Below, piece after piece: positions 11,665 to 24,839 of a stretch of 64,000 bases of DNA (its first letter is position 1; every line of letters starts with the position of its first letter). Origin of the DNA: Epiperipatus broadwayi (lineage: Eukaryota > Onychophora > Udeonychophora > Euonychophora > Peripatidae); assembly GCA_028023455.1 (NCBI GenBank), contig JAQFVV010006452.1, positions 1,106,501-1,170,500 on the forward strand. Reading direction: 5' to 3'. Both the position numbers and the translations under genes were made by a program. Below the pieces are notes generated by a model. It searched no databases. It saw only the letters and a program-made list of their open reading frames with translations, and had not been told where the DNA came from.

Positions 11665-11782
11665 GAGTAGACACTAGATTGGGAATTTATGCACAAGCCT
11701 TCTGGCATCCACTGATTACTCTGGCTTACACTGAGTGGCAATACCGTATGGAGAGTTTTGCTTGTTTTAATCATTATTATTA

Positions 11783-13260
11783 TAAAACAAAATTAATATA
11801 TAAAATTGTATATACCCTTATAAAAACAATAACATTTCTTTTTCATCTATCAGTACATCTTTTTATATACATATTACATTATATAATCTACACTTATCTA
11901 TTTTTTCATTCTCCAAACTTTTTTCTTTTACATGTACATTTCTTTGTATAAAAATACCAATATTTTTTTCTTGTTGTCTTTTTTATACTCCTAACCTATT
12001 ACTTTAACCAACACCTTTTCATGTAATTTTAATTTGTTTTTTTTATTTTAATATATCATCTATGTAATTCATTCTATTCGAAATAGGTTCATCTTTCTTT
12101 ATATACAAACTTTCTTCTATTATTTTCTCTTTATATAATTTCACTTTTTCCAACATTCTTATCTTAAAACAAAATAAAATTACATGAAAAAGTATTGGTT
12201 AATGTAATAGGAATATAAAAAGGGCAAGAAGTATAAATTATTGGTATTTTTATATATAAAAAAAAAAAAGGTGCATGGGTGCACGTAAAAGAAAAAAGTA
12301 TGGAGAGTGAAGAAGTAAATAAATGTAGATTATATAATATAATATGTATGTAAAAGGATGTGTTGATAGATGAAAGAGAAATGTTATTGCTTTTTATGAT
12401 AAGTGTATATACAATTTTATATAATAGTTTTGTTTTGTAATAATAATGATGTAAATATGTATTTTTAGAAATCTTTAAAAATAACTACAAGAAAAAAGCA
12501 GTCGAAACATTGGGTGTCAAATATATGAATATGTATATATGTTGGATGTTAGAAATAAAGTTTTTAAAAGGAAAAAAAGAAGAGGATATAATTTAATTGC
12601 ATTGAATGAAAAAAAAACGTTATACTGAATAAGTCATATATATTTTATAAAAAATAAAAAAAGGTTTATTGCGGTTGTTAAAAAAAGTTTGTTTAACGGC
12701 AGTGATAATAAGTTAAATACCATTATATATATAATATTTAATTTTAGTAATTGTTTTGTAACCTGATATATTACTCTGGAAATTTGACATATAAATAAAT
12801 GTGAGAAATTCATAATTGAAAAATTGGAAAAAATAATGTTTGGAACAACCCAGGCTTCAGAAATTTAAATTTACAATTTTTATATACCTGTCATGTTTGA
12901 TATTCTTATGGACAACTGCTTCATAAAAAAAATATGGTTATTAAGGGCAAAATTACTTTCTTTGCATAAAATCTGCTGCTAAATAAAAATTATGATTATT
13001 AAATATAAAAGGTGGTATTACTTTCTTTCATAAAATGCTCTTAATATAAATTATGGCTTAGTTAGGTATAGTTATTTATTTATAAAAACAAATTTAAGGT
13101 TGTTTTTTTTTATTGTGAATTTGACCAGTACGGACGAACATAATAGTTATTTTAATTGGTATGACACATGAAAGCTTCTGGAATAAACTTACATTCGCAT
13201 CATATGACAGCCTTATGAAAAAACATACATTCATTAATTTGACAACAGAGAAAATAGGAA
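11783..13260. other. 1.5 kb of T-rich then A-rich DNA, no gene
   Basis: Segments near 11800-12150 and 12180-12430 are imperfect reverse complements (for example ACATTTCTTTTTCATCTATC against GATAGATGAAAGAGAAATGT), indicating a degenerate inverted repeat of about 300-bp arms. Nothing coding. Confidence 0.5.
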
Positions 13261-13267
13261 TTATATA

Positions 13268-13827
<560 letters not shown>

Positions 13828-14530
13828 ATTAAAATTGTATAATTTTCAATACAGCCACATCTCACCTCAAGAATATCAATGAAGTAATATATTTTTCTAT
13901 AAGCTTCTAAATATAATTCAATCAGTGGTAGCCATGGCCATGTTGATCTGTATTTTCAAAACAGGTAGAATAGTTAGTTACTGTACAGTAAATACATTAT
14001 CTTTGTTTTGAGTTTTGAACTAAGTAGCAAAGATACTCATATTACAATATTTGGCATTCATCTACATTAAGTAAATCTTTCATGCAACTTAAAAAAACAA
14101 TTGGGAAATTATCTAAACTTTGTATCGTTATCATATCCTTATAAGGTGCAAGATTTAATATTGCTATATTTTTCATTGCACAATGTCTATTTTTTTTTTT
14201 AAAAAAAAAAAAAAAACAATTTTTAGACTTAATTATTACTTGGCTTTAATATTGCCTTTTTTTCTTTTTAAGTCCTATATAGTTTGGTGCAGTAGGTAGA
14301 GAAGATGACTTGGATCCCAGGATTGATTCTGGTATTTGTAGGAATGGTGCTTAAACTTCTTATAAACTCTTGATCAATAAAATGATAAGCCTTTTTTAAA
14401 GATACGCACTACACTACAATTTTTTTAATTACTACATTTATTTCATTTTCATCTATCAAGTTTTTATAATAAAAACTTTTTTTATTGTATAATTTGGATG
14501 AGATGCATATTTATTTTACTAATATATATA
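13828..14530. other. Unassigned A/T-rich segment
   Basis: Contains a T9/A14 hairpin-like junction near 14190-14215 and a weak tRNA-like stretch (GGTGCAGTAGGT then GATTGATTCTGG) at 14284-14332 that could be an old SINE. No coding signal. Confidence 0.35.
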
Positions 14531-14537
14531 TATATAT

Positions 14538-16700
14538 TGTAACGATATATAAATATGTCGTTACATTAATTTAAAATAAAAACTTAAAAGTTCGCAAATA
14601 AAAGTAAAAAACTAAACGCTAAAATTAAAATATTGTTAAACGTGTATACATTCGCACAGATGCTAAACTTTAAAAATATTTTTTTTCATAAAAAAAAAAA
14701 AAGTATTTGAACGTATTTTTTTAAATAAAAAAATACAAGATTGAAATATAAAAATATTTTAATAAAAAAAATAACGTAAGTTAAAATAAAAACAGGTATT
14801 AATTAATTCCTGTAATCTATAAATGGAAATGATTGTTTATTAATTATCTAAAAGCTGTTTAATTAAAAAGTCAGATGAAACGTTAGATAAGAGAGTACAA
14901 AGAAATTAAATGACCAATGCGAACACCAGAAATTCAGCACGGACCGTAACTGAAACACCAGAGGATTAGTGACGTATTGCCGATTGAATCCTATGATCAA
15001 ATGATAAGAGGCTAAGAAAAATATAAAAGCCAAATGATTATTAAAATTTTTATCTGAGAGCTGACTATGAATAGATCGTTATAACTAGCTATATTGCAGA
15101 TTTTCACGATGTGGAAGTCTGCAATAAATTTAATTTTCCGGACAACCAGTTGAGGCCTCTGGATGACAGTTCCTGACCAAATGCATGGCAAGTCGCAGTT
15201 TCATTTCAAAGGACAAAATCTACGAAAGTGATCACGAAGATGGACTTCTCAATCTATTAAATCCGTAAAGTATGAACTATTGTGTCTATCTAATAAGAAC
15301 TTTCCTAAAATTGCAAGTAATTAATAACTGAAAATAAGAACTTCTATCTGACTTTTAAGTTTTTAAAACAAATTAATAATGTTTAAAATTATATGTTTCC
15401 CGATTGATAAACATCATTTCTATTTTTTTTTTTTTTTATATTGTAAAGATTATTTAAATGTATGAAATTTAAGTTGTTTATAGACGCTTGCATGGATTCG
15501 TTTGCGGTTAATTATATTTTGGTTTTCATATTTGATCAAAATATATAGACATTCGATAAATACTGATACCTTACGGTGAGTATCTAAAATGTATTTATTC
15601 GGATGTCTTTTAAGTTATTGGTGACAACGCAAGTATCTTATGGTGAATACTATTGGGTTACTTATAAGTTTCCCTCTGCGATTGTCGGTATCAATAATTT
15701 TGTATTTTGATCGTTTATGTTTATTTTGAAATGTTTTTGACCGTGGAATCTATGTAATCGATCTATACCCAACATTTTTAAACAAATCTGTGCGAACGTA
15801 TCTAAATGTTAAAAATTAAGTCGGGCGTGAATGGCTATATAGTTTTGTAAAGTTGTATTAAGGGAGGGTAATCTTAGGTTATTCATTTCGTAGTTGAATT
15901 GGTTCAATGGATTGGATATATTTGTGTAATTAGTAGATGTAGTATGAGGTCCGCTACGGGCAGGATTATAGATATATGCCACACACCCTCTGTTTGCCTA
16001 TGGATGGGTTTGTAAGTCGGCAGAAGACCGCAGTCCATTCCTATGGAGTTTTTAGTTTATTGATCTACTTGCCAACAGATGTCACATTCCTGTTGGTGGA
16101 GAGTCAATATCTTCTCTATTTCTACTTATTGTTCAGATGTACATTCCTGACAATATAGTATTTTGTGTTGTCGTATCATGCTACATTGAATACATGAATG
16201 TATCAGATGGATTGGCGCCAGTTGATTGTGAAATTTGTTGCCTAAGGTTAAATCAGGGAAGAATATTTTCCTTTCAAATGCAGACCTATGTAGTCCATTC
16301 ATACTCGACCCTCTAAATAAATAGTAAACTCATTATTTGCAATCTACTTAAATTTAGAATTAAAGATCAATATAAAATTATAAACGTTAAATTTATTCCT
16401 CAAAATTTAAATATTATTTTATATGTGCGTAAATAAATATTTTTATGTGTTAATTTCTGGCAGTGGCTTTTATTCTTTTATATTTAAGATATAAAATTTA
16501 TAGATTTTTATCTCTGCATCTCCGCTGAGCTAGTGACTTGGGCTAACGATCGGAATATTTAAATAAAGTGGAATCTTAACAGCGCGTATCTGCCTACTTT
16601 ATAAATTTTTCTAGGTTTAAATGCCTAGATGGCGCCCTGGTAGTTGCAGATATCGTTTTGCAGTTAGAGTCGATCTTCACTTTCATTTCGATCGTTATAA
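14538..16700. mobile_element. LTR-like block inserted in an AT run (tentative)
   Basis: Starts TGTAACGA just after (AT)n and ends near TCGTTATA just before (AT)n. It is less A/T-rich than its surroundings, has a TATAAAAG box at 15022-15029, AATAAA signals (for example 15125) and no long frame. The architecture resembles a long solo LTR. A similar block lies at 26520-28348. No second LTR or duplicated target outside the AT microsatellite was found. Confidence 0.32.
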
Positions 16701-16793
16701 TATATATATATAGTGAAATAGTTGTATCTCATACTCATTTCAAAAGAATAACATATTTACCCATCAATCATCAAATGGCAACATAAAGAAATA

Positions 16794-16794
<1 letters not shown>

Positions 16795-16832
<38 letters not shown>

Positions 16833-16866
16833 TTTATACTTATATATATATATATATATATATATA
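16795..16866. repeat. (AT)n microsatellite hairpin
   Basis: Two AT runs separated by a short T-rich spacer, with AAACTTATAT complementarity around them. Confidence 0.9.
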
Positions 16867-16869
16867 AGT

Positions 16870-18080
16870 TTAAAAAAATCAAAATTACAAATATATATCA
16901 TTTTAAAAGATCAGGTAAGATTCTGGAAAAGAAATGTAAAGATAGGAGCTATTTTAAACTTTGAAACACTTTTATAAAAGGAGTAGCTAATAAACAAATT
17001 ATATTTAAAAAGACAGACAATAAGGGATTGGAATGTATAAAAGCAACTGACTATTTTAACTCTTGTCTAAATATTAAATAGGATTCTATTTAATTTTTAA
17101 TAATTTTGAACAACTATATAAAAAAATTGTTACTTAAGTGAATAGCAGAGTCGTCTTAACAAAGATGTATTCTAAACCTGAATTTAAATGCACCATCTAC
17201 TCTATTTTACTGAACATCTGTATATAGTTTGAAGACAAAAATTAATTTGAATTTTTTTTAATTATATAATTGTCATGAAGAACAAGCATGAGTGTGTGTA
17301 CACATTTATGTGTGCATGCAAATTAATGCTATGTTCAAGATATATTTTATATTAATAATCAACTTTATTTACTGTTTATAGGTTAAAATCAAATATTAGT
17401 TTAATAGTTTTTTACATGTTTCTGTTAACATAATTAATTTTTTATTGTGTATAAATTTATTTTTAGTATACTGTAACCAACTGGTTACATAGCTGTACTA
17501 GAAAAATAAATTTAGATAGTTGGCAGCATGTTCTCAGGTTTGAGAATATAAAAAAAAATATTTACTTAATGTGGAAAATAAAATTTATATTTTCCAATAC
17601 ATATTTGTTTATGGGTCTTTATTTAACTAAATATTTTAATTCCCAACATGATAGTATGAGAATTCTCAAACATTAAATATATTTAAGATGTTTTTTTTAT
17701 AAAAAACAAAAAACAAACAAAATAAGATTTTAATACATTTGTAAATTTTATTTTTAATTAATCAGAGTGTTTTTTTCTTTATCTGTATTTAATAAAGAAG
17801 AAAGTGCAAATAATGGATTATCTTGTTGTTTTTTTTTTGCAAAATTTGATTTGTAATTACAAAGGAATGTCAAGAATTTTATCTTGCTAAATTTAAGTTC
17901 TTGACTTATTTTTAATCTATGATTAATGAGATAATTGTCTGAATAATTGTAGTTATAAAATTTTATCTAATTGGTTGTCATGAAAACTATCATGTAAGAG
18001 ACAGATTGTAATTGGCTTGTGGGCAAGATTGTTCTAAAAAAAAATATGGGGGTGTGTGAATAAGTGATAATACCCAAGTG
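16870..18080. other. 1.2 kb without recognisable feature
   Basis: A/T-rich, no open frame above background, no inverted ends seen. Confidence 0.5.
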
Positions 18081-18087
18081 TGTGGAA

Positions 18088-18225
18088 AGGTTATTCCTAC
18101 CTTAACTGTTGAAAAGAGAGCAGTCAAATCTCAATCCAGTTGCTGGACAAAAAAATAAAAGTATTCCTACCATAGCTGTTGAAGAAAGAGCAGCCCAAGC
18201 TTAATCCAGCTGATCCCAAACTATT
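18088..18225 (+). repeat. Two-copy tandem repeat of about 75 bp
   Basis: TATTCCTACC-T-AACTGTTGA.. is followed after about 75 bp by TATTCCTACCATAGCTGTTGA, each continuing through AGAGCAG and AATCCAG. Roughly 80% alike by eye. Confidence 0.65.
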
Positions 18226-18840
18226 GAATAGGCTAGCAAAAGTTTTAATTAAGATTTTAGCATACTATGAGTTTAGCTTTAAAAATGGTTTGTACAATAA
18301 AAACTTTATATGCTAAATTCAGCTAAAATCTATGCATCACCTTTCTCCATATAATAGACCTTCACTGAAAGAAAATGTAAGGAAGGTAAAAACCCCTTTA
18401 AGTAGTCTACAACCTAGCCTTCAACCATGAATATTAGTCTCTGTCTACATCTGTTCTACCTGGAACTTTAAGAGAACCAAATGAAAAAAGTGCTATTTCC
18501 ATGTATTTCAAATTACTATAGACCTAGGCAAGAACAAATTTAACCAGGTCCATGTTTAGAAGCCTTCAAGGAGAAGCTCAATTGAGAAAAACTGAAATTG
18601 TAACTGGAAAGTCCTTCATAGACAAGGTATTATTTCTTTTATGTCTGCACATTCTACTTTTTTTTATTTGTTAATAGAAACCAAAGTTTTTTTTTGTTTT
18701 ATAAAGGTAATAATTTTTTTTGCTCCAAGAATTGATAATGGTAAAACTTTCATTAAGTTAATGTTTTCAAATTGTGGAATTTTTTTATCTAAAACCCAGT
18801 CAATTTTCATTTACAAATTGTGAAATAGCATTCAAAAAAT

Positions 18841-19925
18841 GAAGAAGAAGAAGAAGAAGAAGAAGAAGAAGAAGAAGAAGAAGAAGAAGAAGAAGAAGAA
18901 GAAGAAGAAGAAGAAGAAGAAGAAGAAGAAGAAGAAGAAGAAGAAGAAGAAGAAGAAGAAGAAGAAGAAGAAGAAGAAGAAGAAGAAGAAGAAGAAGAAG
19001 AAGAAGAAGAAGAAGAAGAAGAAGAAGAAGAAGAAGAAGAAGAAGAAGAAGAAGAAGAAGAAGAAGAAGAAGAAGAAGAAGAAGAAGAAGAAGAAGAAGA
19101 AGAAGAAGAAGAAGAAGAAGAAGAAGAAGAAGAAGAAGAAGAAGAAGAAGAAGAAGAAGAAGAAGAAGAAGAAGAAGAAGAAGAAGAAGAAGAAGAAGAA
19201 GAAGAAGAAGAAGAAGAAGAAGAAGAAGAAGAAGAAGAAGAAGAAGAAGAAGAAGAAGAAGAAGAAGAAGAAGAAGAAGAAGAAGAAGAAGAAGAAGAAG
19301 AAGAAGAAGAAGAAGAAGAAGAAGAAGAAGAAGAAGAAGAAGAAGAAGAAGAAGAAGAAGAAGAAGAAGAAGAAGAAGAAGAAGAAGAAGAAGAAGAAGA
19401 AGAAGAAGAAGAAGAAGAAGAAGAAGAAGAAGAAGAAGAAGAAGAAGAAGAAGAAGAAGAAGAAGAAGAAGAAGAAGAAGAAGAAGAAGAAGAAGAAGAA
19501 GAAGAAGAAGAAGAAGAAGAAGAAGAAGAAGAAGAAGAAGAAGAAGAAGAAGAAGAAGAAGAAGAAGAAGAAGAAGAAGAAGAAGAAGAAGAAGAAGAAG
19601 AAGAAGAAGAAGAAGAAGAAGAAGAAGAAGAAGAAGAAGAAGAAGAAGAAGAAGAAGAAGAAGAAGAAGAAGAAGAAGAAGAAGAAGAAGAAGAAGAAAG
19701 AAGAAGAAGAAGAAGAAGAAGAAGAAGAAGAAGAAGAAGAAGAAGAAGAAGAAGAAGAAGAAGAAGAAGAAGAAGAAGAAGAAGAAGAAGAAGAAGAAGA
19801 AGAAGAAGAAGAAGAAGAAGAAGAAGAAGAAGAAGAAGAAGAAGAAGAAGAAGAAGAAGAAGAAGAAGAAGAAGAAGAAGAAGAAGAAGAAGAAGAAGAA
19901 GAAGAAGAAGAAGAAGAAGAAGAAG

Positions 19926-19955
<30 letters not shown>
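18841..19955 (+). repeat. (GAA)n microsatellite of about 1.1 kb
   Basis: About 370 GAA triplets with a single extra A near 19699 as the only interruption I can see, then three TAA triplets. The long lysine/glutamate frame across it is an artefact; the extra A shifts AAG to GAA reading. Pure purine GAA/TTC tracts of this size form triplex H-DNA. Confidence 0.98.
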
Positions 19956-19958
<3 letters not shown>

Positions 19959-19959
19959 T

Positions 19960-20482
19960 AATAATAAATCTGTTGTAAAGTTAGATAATTTATTTGTTAA
20001 ACTAAATCAAAGTTTGTTATCTTTGATTCTGAACATGTTGTTTAATTAATTCTTAAATATTTAAAAGAAATTAAAACAAAGATGTTTATTTTTGATTTAC
20101 AAATGTTTAACAAACTCTTAGTTATTTTTAAAAAAATTAATGAATTGAAAGTTAATCCATGAATAAAAATGAATAGTGAGGTTAATATAATTTTAGCAAA
20201 CTGTATATTTATTTATTTTTTATGATGAAATGGATGTTTGAAATTATCTACTATAATATCATTTTTTGTCTTAATTAGATATTCAATAATTGTTTTAAAA
20301 TATTCTTTTTAGTTTTAATTACTTTATTCTATACAATTCCTGTTTCTTGAATTGCAATGTGTGTGACCTTATATCATGACAGCTTATATTCTAGGATTTA
20401 GTTTTTTTGTTTCAATGATCACAATAAAAGTAGTTATTTATAAGTAGGACAAGCCCATGAATTGCTTAAGATTATTTATAAT
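19960..20482. other. A/T-rich segment, no feature
   Basis: Lies between the GAA tract and a family B insertion; nothing supported. Confidence 0.5.
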
Positions 20483-20495
20483 AATTTATTTTCTT

Positions 20496-21218
20496 AAACC
20501 ACTAAACAACACATGATCATCATCTCCTATGCTAGCACATAACTGTTATTGGACAGATAAAACTTTCCATACAGCAGTGCCACCCTGTGCCAACCAGAGT
20601 AATCAATGGATGCCAGAAGGCTTGTGCATAAAATCCCTATATAGTGCCTACCCATCCAATATTTCCAAACTAGTTTCTGGTCTGTGGTCTTCGTCAGTGA
20701 GGAGCCTTGGATCTAAGAGCACTGCAACTAGATCTTAGGATGGCACTACTGTATGGAGAGTTTTGCCTGTTTAATAACAGTTATGTGCTATCATAGTAGA
20801 TGGAGATCATGTAATGCTTAGTGGTTTAACACCAATCCTGCCTAATAGGATAGTGGTGACTATGGTTGTTAAAGAGACAAAGACACCAGAATGTATGGGT
20901 GTTGAACTGGGTTCAGACCCATATACTATATAAGCTAATGAGCTTAGATTAAAAATATTATTGTGTTTTCATTCTCATAGTTTTGTAGTTAAGTAGCAAT
21001 AAAAGGTGGCTGCCAAAGGGTTGCATTAGATCTTAAGATCTAGGTGCAGTGCTCTCAGATCCAAGGCTCGTCACTGATGAAAGCCACAAGCCAAAAACTA
21101 GTCTGGGGATATTGGATGAGTAGGCACTACATAGGGATTTTGCATAAGTCTTCTGGTATCCATTGATTACTCTGATTGGCACAGGGTGGCACTACTGTAT
21201 GGAGAGTTTTGCTTGTTT
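20496..21218. mobile_element. Compound hammerhead insertion, family B (minus then plus)
   Basis: Minus unit 20496-20740 joins a plus unit 20741-21218 (GGCACTACTGTATGGAGAG at the joint). A perfect 13-bp duplication AATTTATTTTCTT flanks it (20483-20495 and 21219-21231). Ribozyme cores are at 20655-20712 (minus, CUGACGA, GAAAC) and 21058-21116 (plus, CUGAUGA but AAAA for GAAA). Confidence 0.87.
20655..20712 (-). ncRNA. Hammerhead ribozyme, family B (minus)
   Basis: CUGACGA satisfies the CUGANGA consensus. GAAAC-UA-GUU gives a two-pair stem III and a GUU triplet. Stem I pairs ACUCC-side bases with UGGAA less perfectly than other copies. Stem II GGU/ACC-like with A-A mismatch. Confidence 0.55.
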
Positions 21219-21579
21219 AATTTATTTTCTTTTTGCTAACAGTAATAAATTATAGGGTTCTTGCTTTCTGAGTTATATTTGTGTCTAGAAGCTATATGGG
21301 ATAGATAGGATTATATTTAGTGCACGGACATCCAGATCATTGATGATGATTCCTGGTTGGTGTGAAGAGAATATTCTTCAAAATCCATGCACCCATTTTA
21401 CTTAGTTTGGACTCTATGAGAAATTAAGCTTATATTGCCCAGTACATTAATGGTACTAAGTGGCCAGAGCATTGATGATGATCAACATGTTTTAATATCC
21501 CAGCATTATTTTTTGGTTACATTCTTGTGGGTTGGCACTTAAGTTTGTGCATCCAAACTATGGTTTAAGTAATTGTCCA

Positions 21580-21650
21580 AGCTGGCAACAGCTCAATTGT
21601 TAGCCTGGTCTACAGAAGACCCATTTCAAATCCAGTCACAAGATTGATTG
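21580..21650 (+). repeat. tRNA-like segment, possible second SINE type
   Basis: GGCAACAGCTCAATTGTTAGC resembles a tRNA 5' half with A box, GGTCT/AGACC could be the anticodon stem, and ATTTCAAATCC a B box. No poly-A tail or target duplication defined. Confidence 0.4.
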
Positions 21651-23106
21651 TAGATTTATTTTGATAGATCATTTATGATGATGAATGATTATTACTTTTG
21701 GGGAGTACTAATAAACTTATAGTTAGCTATGCTTATCTCTCAGAGTGATCTATTATGCTCATCCCTTTTCAGATTAAATTTTATTTTATTTAACTTGAAG
21801 ATAAAAATACAATTCCACAGATCCCTCATGGTTTAAACCCCAATTTTCTGTAGAGTTACAAATGGATTTGGGGCAGTTGATGTTCACACAGTGATGGCCA
21901 TCACCTTCACATATGGTTCTGTATTTTCCCATAGCATTGCAATTAGCGATCCAACTATGGACAGGATGATGATCAGATTCTGATGGTCAGTGACATCATA
22001 ACTTGAATCTCAAAAATACGCCTGAAAAAAAAAATTTCTGTATTTTGATGTAGAATGAATTTAAACATATTATTGTAAAATGTAATATGAGTATAGATGG
22101 TTGTAATAATTCAATTATAAATTACAAAATAGAAATATTAATGTTTATTTAAGGAGATCATATTTAAATTTGAATAGATGATCAAAGCATGATTTTGGGA
22201 AAATGGATTGAGTTTTTGACTGTTGAAATTTGCTTAGATGTGCTTTCAGTTTTGATGATGGATGGAGTGTTTTGTTGTTGGCTTGAGGATGCAATTTTTT
22301 GCAGCTCCATGGAATGTTTTTCTCAGGCACTGCTCCAACTCTTTCAGATTTTCAGATTTCTTTATTGCTTATCATAGTCCAGTTAACATAGTTTTGCCAT
22401 GATTTCTAGCTTTTCTGTCTCCAAGAAATGGAGCAAGGCATAATTATATTTTCCAGCCCCTAAGATTCAAAGGAGCAGAGCTTTGCAAAGCTTTTTGCAT
22501 TTTTCTTTCATATCAAGGGTTTTGGTAACTTTTAGTGTCTGAATTGAGATAGATCTTTGAGAGTTTATGCTGCATTGTATACTTATAGTTCAGTGATTGA
22601 AATCTATATCTATCCCAAAATTGCAAGTCACTATGCAATATTTTTCTGTCAAATTCTCATCAAATCTCTAAGAAAGGTTTTGATTAATGGTTCTTGACAT
22701 GAACTTGTGTTTGTAGGTGCTTATGTACTTATAATAAAAATGCAATAGAAATGAAAATCAATCACATGCACATGAACAGGATAGAATTGGAGAATAAAGT
22801 AGGAGAAATAAATTAATGAATTAAAGCCAAATATTGAGACAATAAGGTTTAAAGAAAGGCATATTAGGGATAATAATAATATAGTAGTCATATTAGTTAT
22901 GATGAAATGGGGTCATGAAAGAGGAAGTGATGTCAAGCTTATTTTACGAGATTTTTTTTTTTAGAGTTCAGATTTGTAGTTCTTGTGAAAAAATATTTCA
23001 ATACCATTTTTTTTATTAATAAAAGTCTATAATAGAAACATATAGATGATCAGCAACCAATGGAAGAGATTCAGAGGATAGTGGAGACTTTCGTGTTATC
23101 CCGATT
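21651..23106. other. 1.4 kb without firm feature
   Basis: Somewhat less A/T-rich than surroundings. Open frames near 22145-22377 overlap on both strands and show no domain. Confidence 0.4.
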
Positions 23107-23121
23107 ATTAAAAGTGTTTAA

Positions 23122-23370
23122 TATTAAAGATTTTAAAATTTCTCACTCGATAATTTAATATACAATATTAACAAAGCGTATGATACACTTGAAGGAGAAG
23201 CTATAAAGATACACAGAAATTACTATATGCTAAGCACTTTCGAGGCTGCAGCTCACAGTACCGCTATGAATATGAGGCAAAAGGCCTCGAAAGCACTTAG
23301 TGTATAGTAATTTCTGTGTATCTTTATAGCTTCTCATTCAAGTGTGTCATACGCTTTGTTAATTTTGTAT
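23122..23370. mobile_element. Palindromic insertion with 15-bp target duplication
   Basis: Two arms of about 100 bp (23150-23246 and 23283-23370) are near-perfect complements, including AAGCTATAAAGATACACAG. The direct repeat ATTAAAAGTGTTTAA flanks the unit (23107-23121 and 23371-23385). The loop has a GAGGC-AAAAG-GCCTC hairpin followed by GAAAGCACTTAG, a hammerhead-like stem II plus GAAA with a degraded first core box. Confidence 0.85.
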
Positions 23371-23385
23371 ATTAAAAGTGTTTAA

Positions 23386-23545
23386 AGAAGATAGTAAAAA
23401 AAGAGACCAACAAAGAGAAGAGACTAAAAGAGAGACCAACAAAGGGAAGATGATAATAAACAAAGAGAAGAAAATAAAATGAGAGACCAACAAAGAAAAG
23501 ATGATAATAAACAAAGAGAAAAAGAGAGACCAGCAAAGAAAAGAA
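23386..23545 (+). repeat. Purine-rich minisatellite
   Basis: Imperfect units built on GAGAGACCAACAAAG and GATGATAATAAACAAAG, about four copies. The minus-strand frame over it is repeat-derived. Confidence 0.8.
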
Positions 23546-24235
23546 GGCAGCACATTTGACACTTATTAATTAAACTGTAGTAATTTGATATCTATATGTA
23601 TACTGAACAATGATTAAGATATGTGTGAGAGATTGTGATCTGGGCCAACTGGTGAGTGTTGGTTCAGCCTAAATGTGCATCTTGGGGATCATATATCTTT
23701 TTTTATATGTCATATGTTTATGATTACACCCCTTTACAAAATGTTAAAGTGAAAAAAAACCGTTTGTGAGTGAGAATGATGTAGTAAAAATTACATTAGA
23801 AATATTATTCATTGTTCAATAATCTCTAGTCTAATGAATGACTAATAAAAATGTTTAATATGCTTTTATCAAGTGATTTGTGTCAAAATTGTGAGGGCAG
23901 AATATTTGACACATTAATTAAACTGTAGTAATTTGCTATCTATTTATATATAATGAACAATGATAAAATAACTGTGAGAGATTGTGGTCTGCATCAACTG
24001 ATGAATGCTGGTTCAGCACAAAATGTGCATCTTGGATATCATATGTTTTTTTCACATATCTTTTGTCATATGGTTATGATTACATCTCTTTACAAGATGT
24101 TAAAAGCGAATAGAAACCAGTTGCTATCTTGAGTGAAAGTGATGTAATGAAAATTGCACTACAGAAATATTATTCTTTATTGGATAATCGCTTGTCTAAT
24201 GAATGACTAATAAAAATTATTAATAAGTTCTGAAA
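23545..24235 (+). repeat. Tandem pair of family A-like hammerhead repeats (about 350 bp each)
   Basis: Units 23545-23890 and 23891-24235 each contain AAACTGTAGTAATTTG, TGTGAGAGATTGTG, a ribozyme region, then AATGACTAATAAAAAT. Ribozyme 1 (about 23638-23710) has CUGGUGA and UAAA; ribozyme 2 (about 23985-24045) has CUGAUGA but AAAA. Both are damaged. This is the one place where units are arranged head-to-tail. Confidence 0.75.
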
Positions 24236-24839
24236 TTCCTGAATTGAAATAGAATATTGCTTCATCTCCTGAACAATAATAATTTATTTATTTTTTAAAT
24301 AATTTTATCCCCCAATTATTATAAGTTTATTTTTCCGTAATCGCAATTAGTTTATATAATTTTTTTATTGCGTAAATAAGAAATATACTTTTCCAATTAG
24401 TAATTGGAAAGAAAAAATTTATTATGAGACCTAAATAAATTTGTCAAAAATTAATTAATAAAATTATTTTTTTCCAATATTTTTTTCGTAAATAAGTTAA
24501 ATAAAGTTGTTTTTAATTCTTTAAACAAAACAAAAAACATTCGGGTTTTTTTTTTTTTGTTTTTACTAATCATTTAATATACAGTACTGTATTTGTTTTT
24601 TATTAAATCAAATCGTTTATTTAGCTTGAAATCTGTTCTCCGTTTCATTTGATATAAATTTTTAAAAATTGCATTAATGCACGTGACGTTTTATACAATC
24701 CATATTATATATATGCTTTGCTAAGAATTCATGTACATTTTGTGTGAAGAATTAAAAAAATAAATAACTCATTAATTAATATTAATATATACATAAGAAT
24801 TAATATACATATGAATTAAAGGATGAAACGGATTTGGGG

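Larger units (their letters stand above)
10499..11769. mobile_element. Compound hammerhead insertion, family B (two minus units plus one plus unit)
   Basis: Two minus-oriented units (10499-10980, 10981-11285) meet a plus-oriented unit (11286-11769). A 13-bp direct duplication ATCATTATTATTA flanks the whole block (10486-10498 and 11770-11782), so the array inserted as one event. The minus unit 1 contains a 62-bp internal tandem duplication (10691-10814). Short open frames over WMPEGLCI-like sequence occur in many copies but lack conserved coding structure. Confidence 0.85.

Noticed and set aside
18839-19978. 379-codon lysine/glutamate open frame
   Set aside because: It is the GAA microsatellite read in frame.
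20529-20738. Recurrent NQWMPEGLCIKS peptide frames in many places (also 35822, 42143, 56176, 60024, 60480)
   Set aside because: They lie over the non-coding ends of family B repeats, occur in either relative orientation to the ribozyme, and vary with frameshifts; no sign of purifying selection visible.
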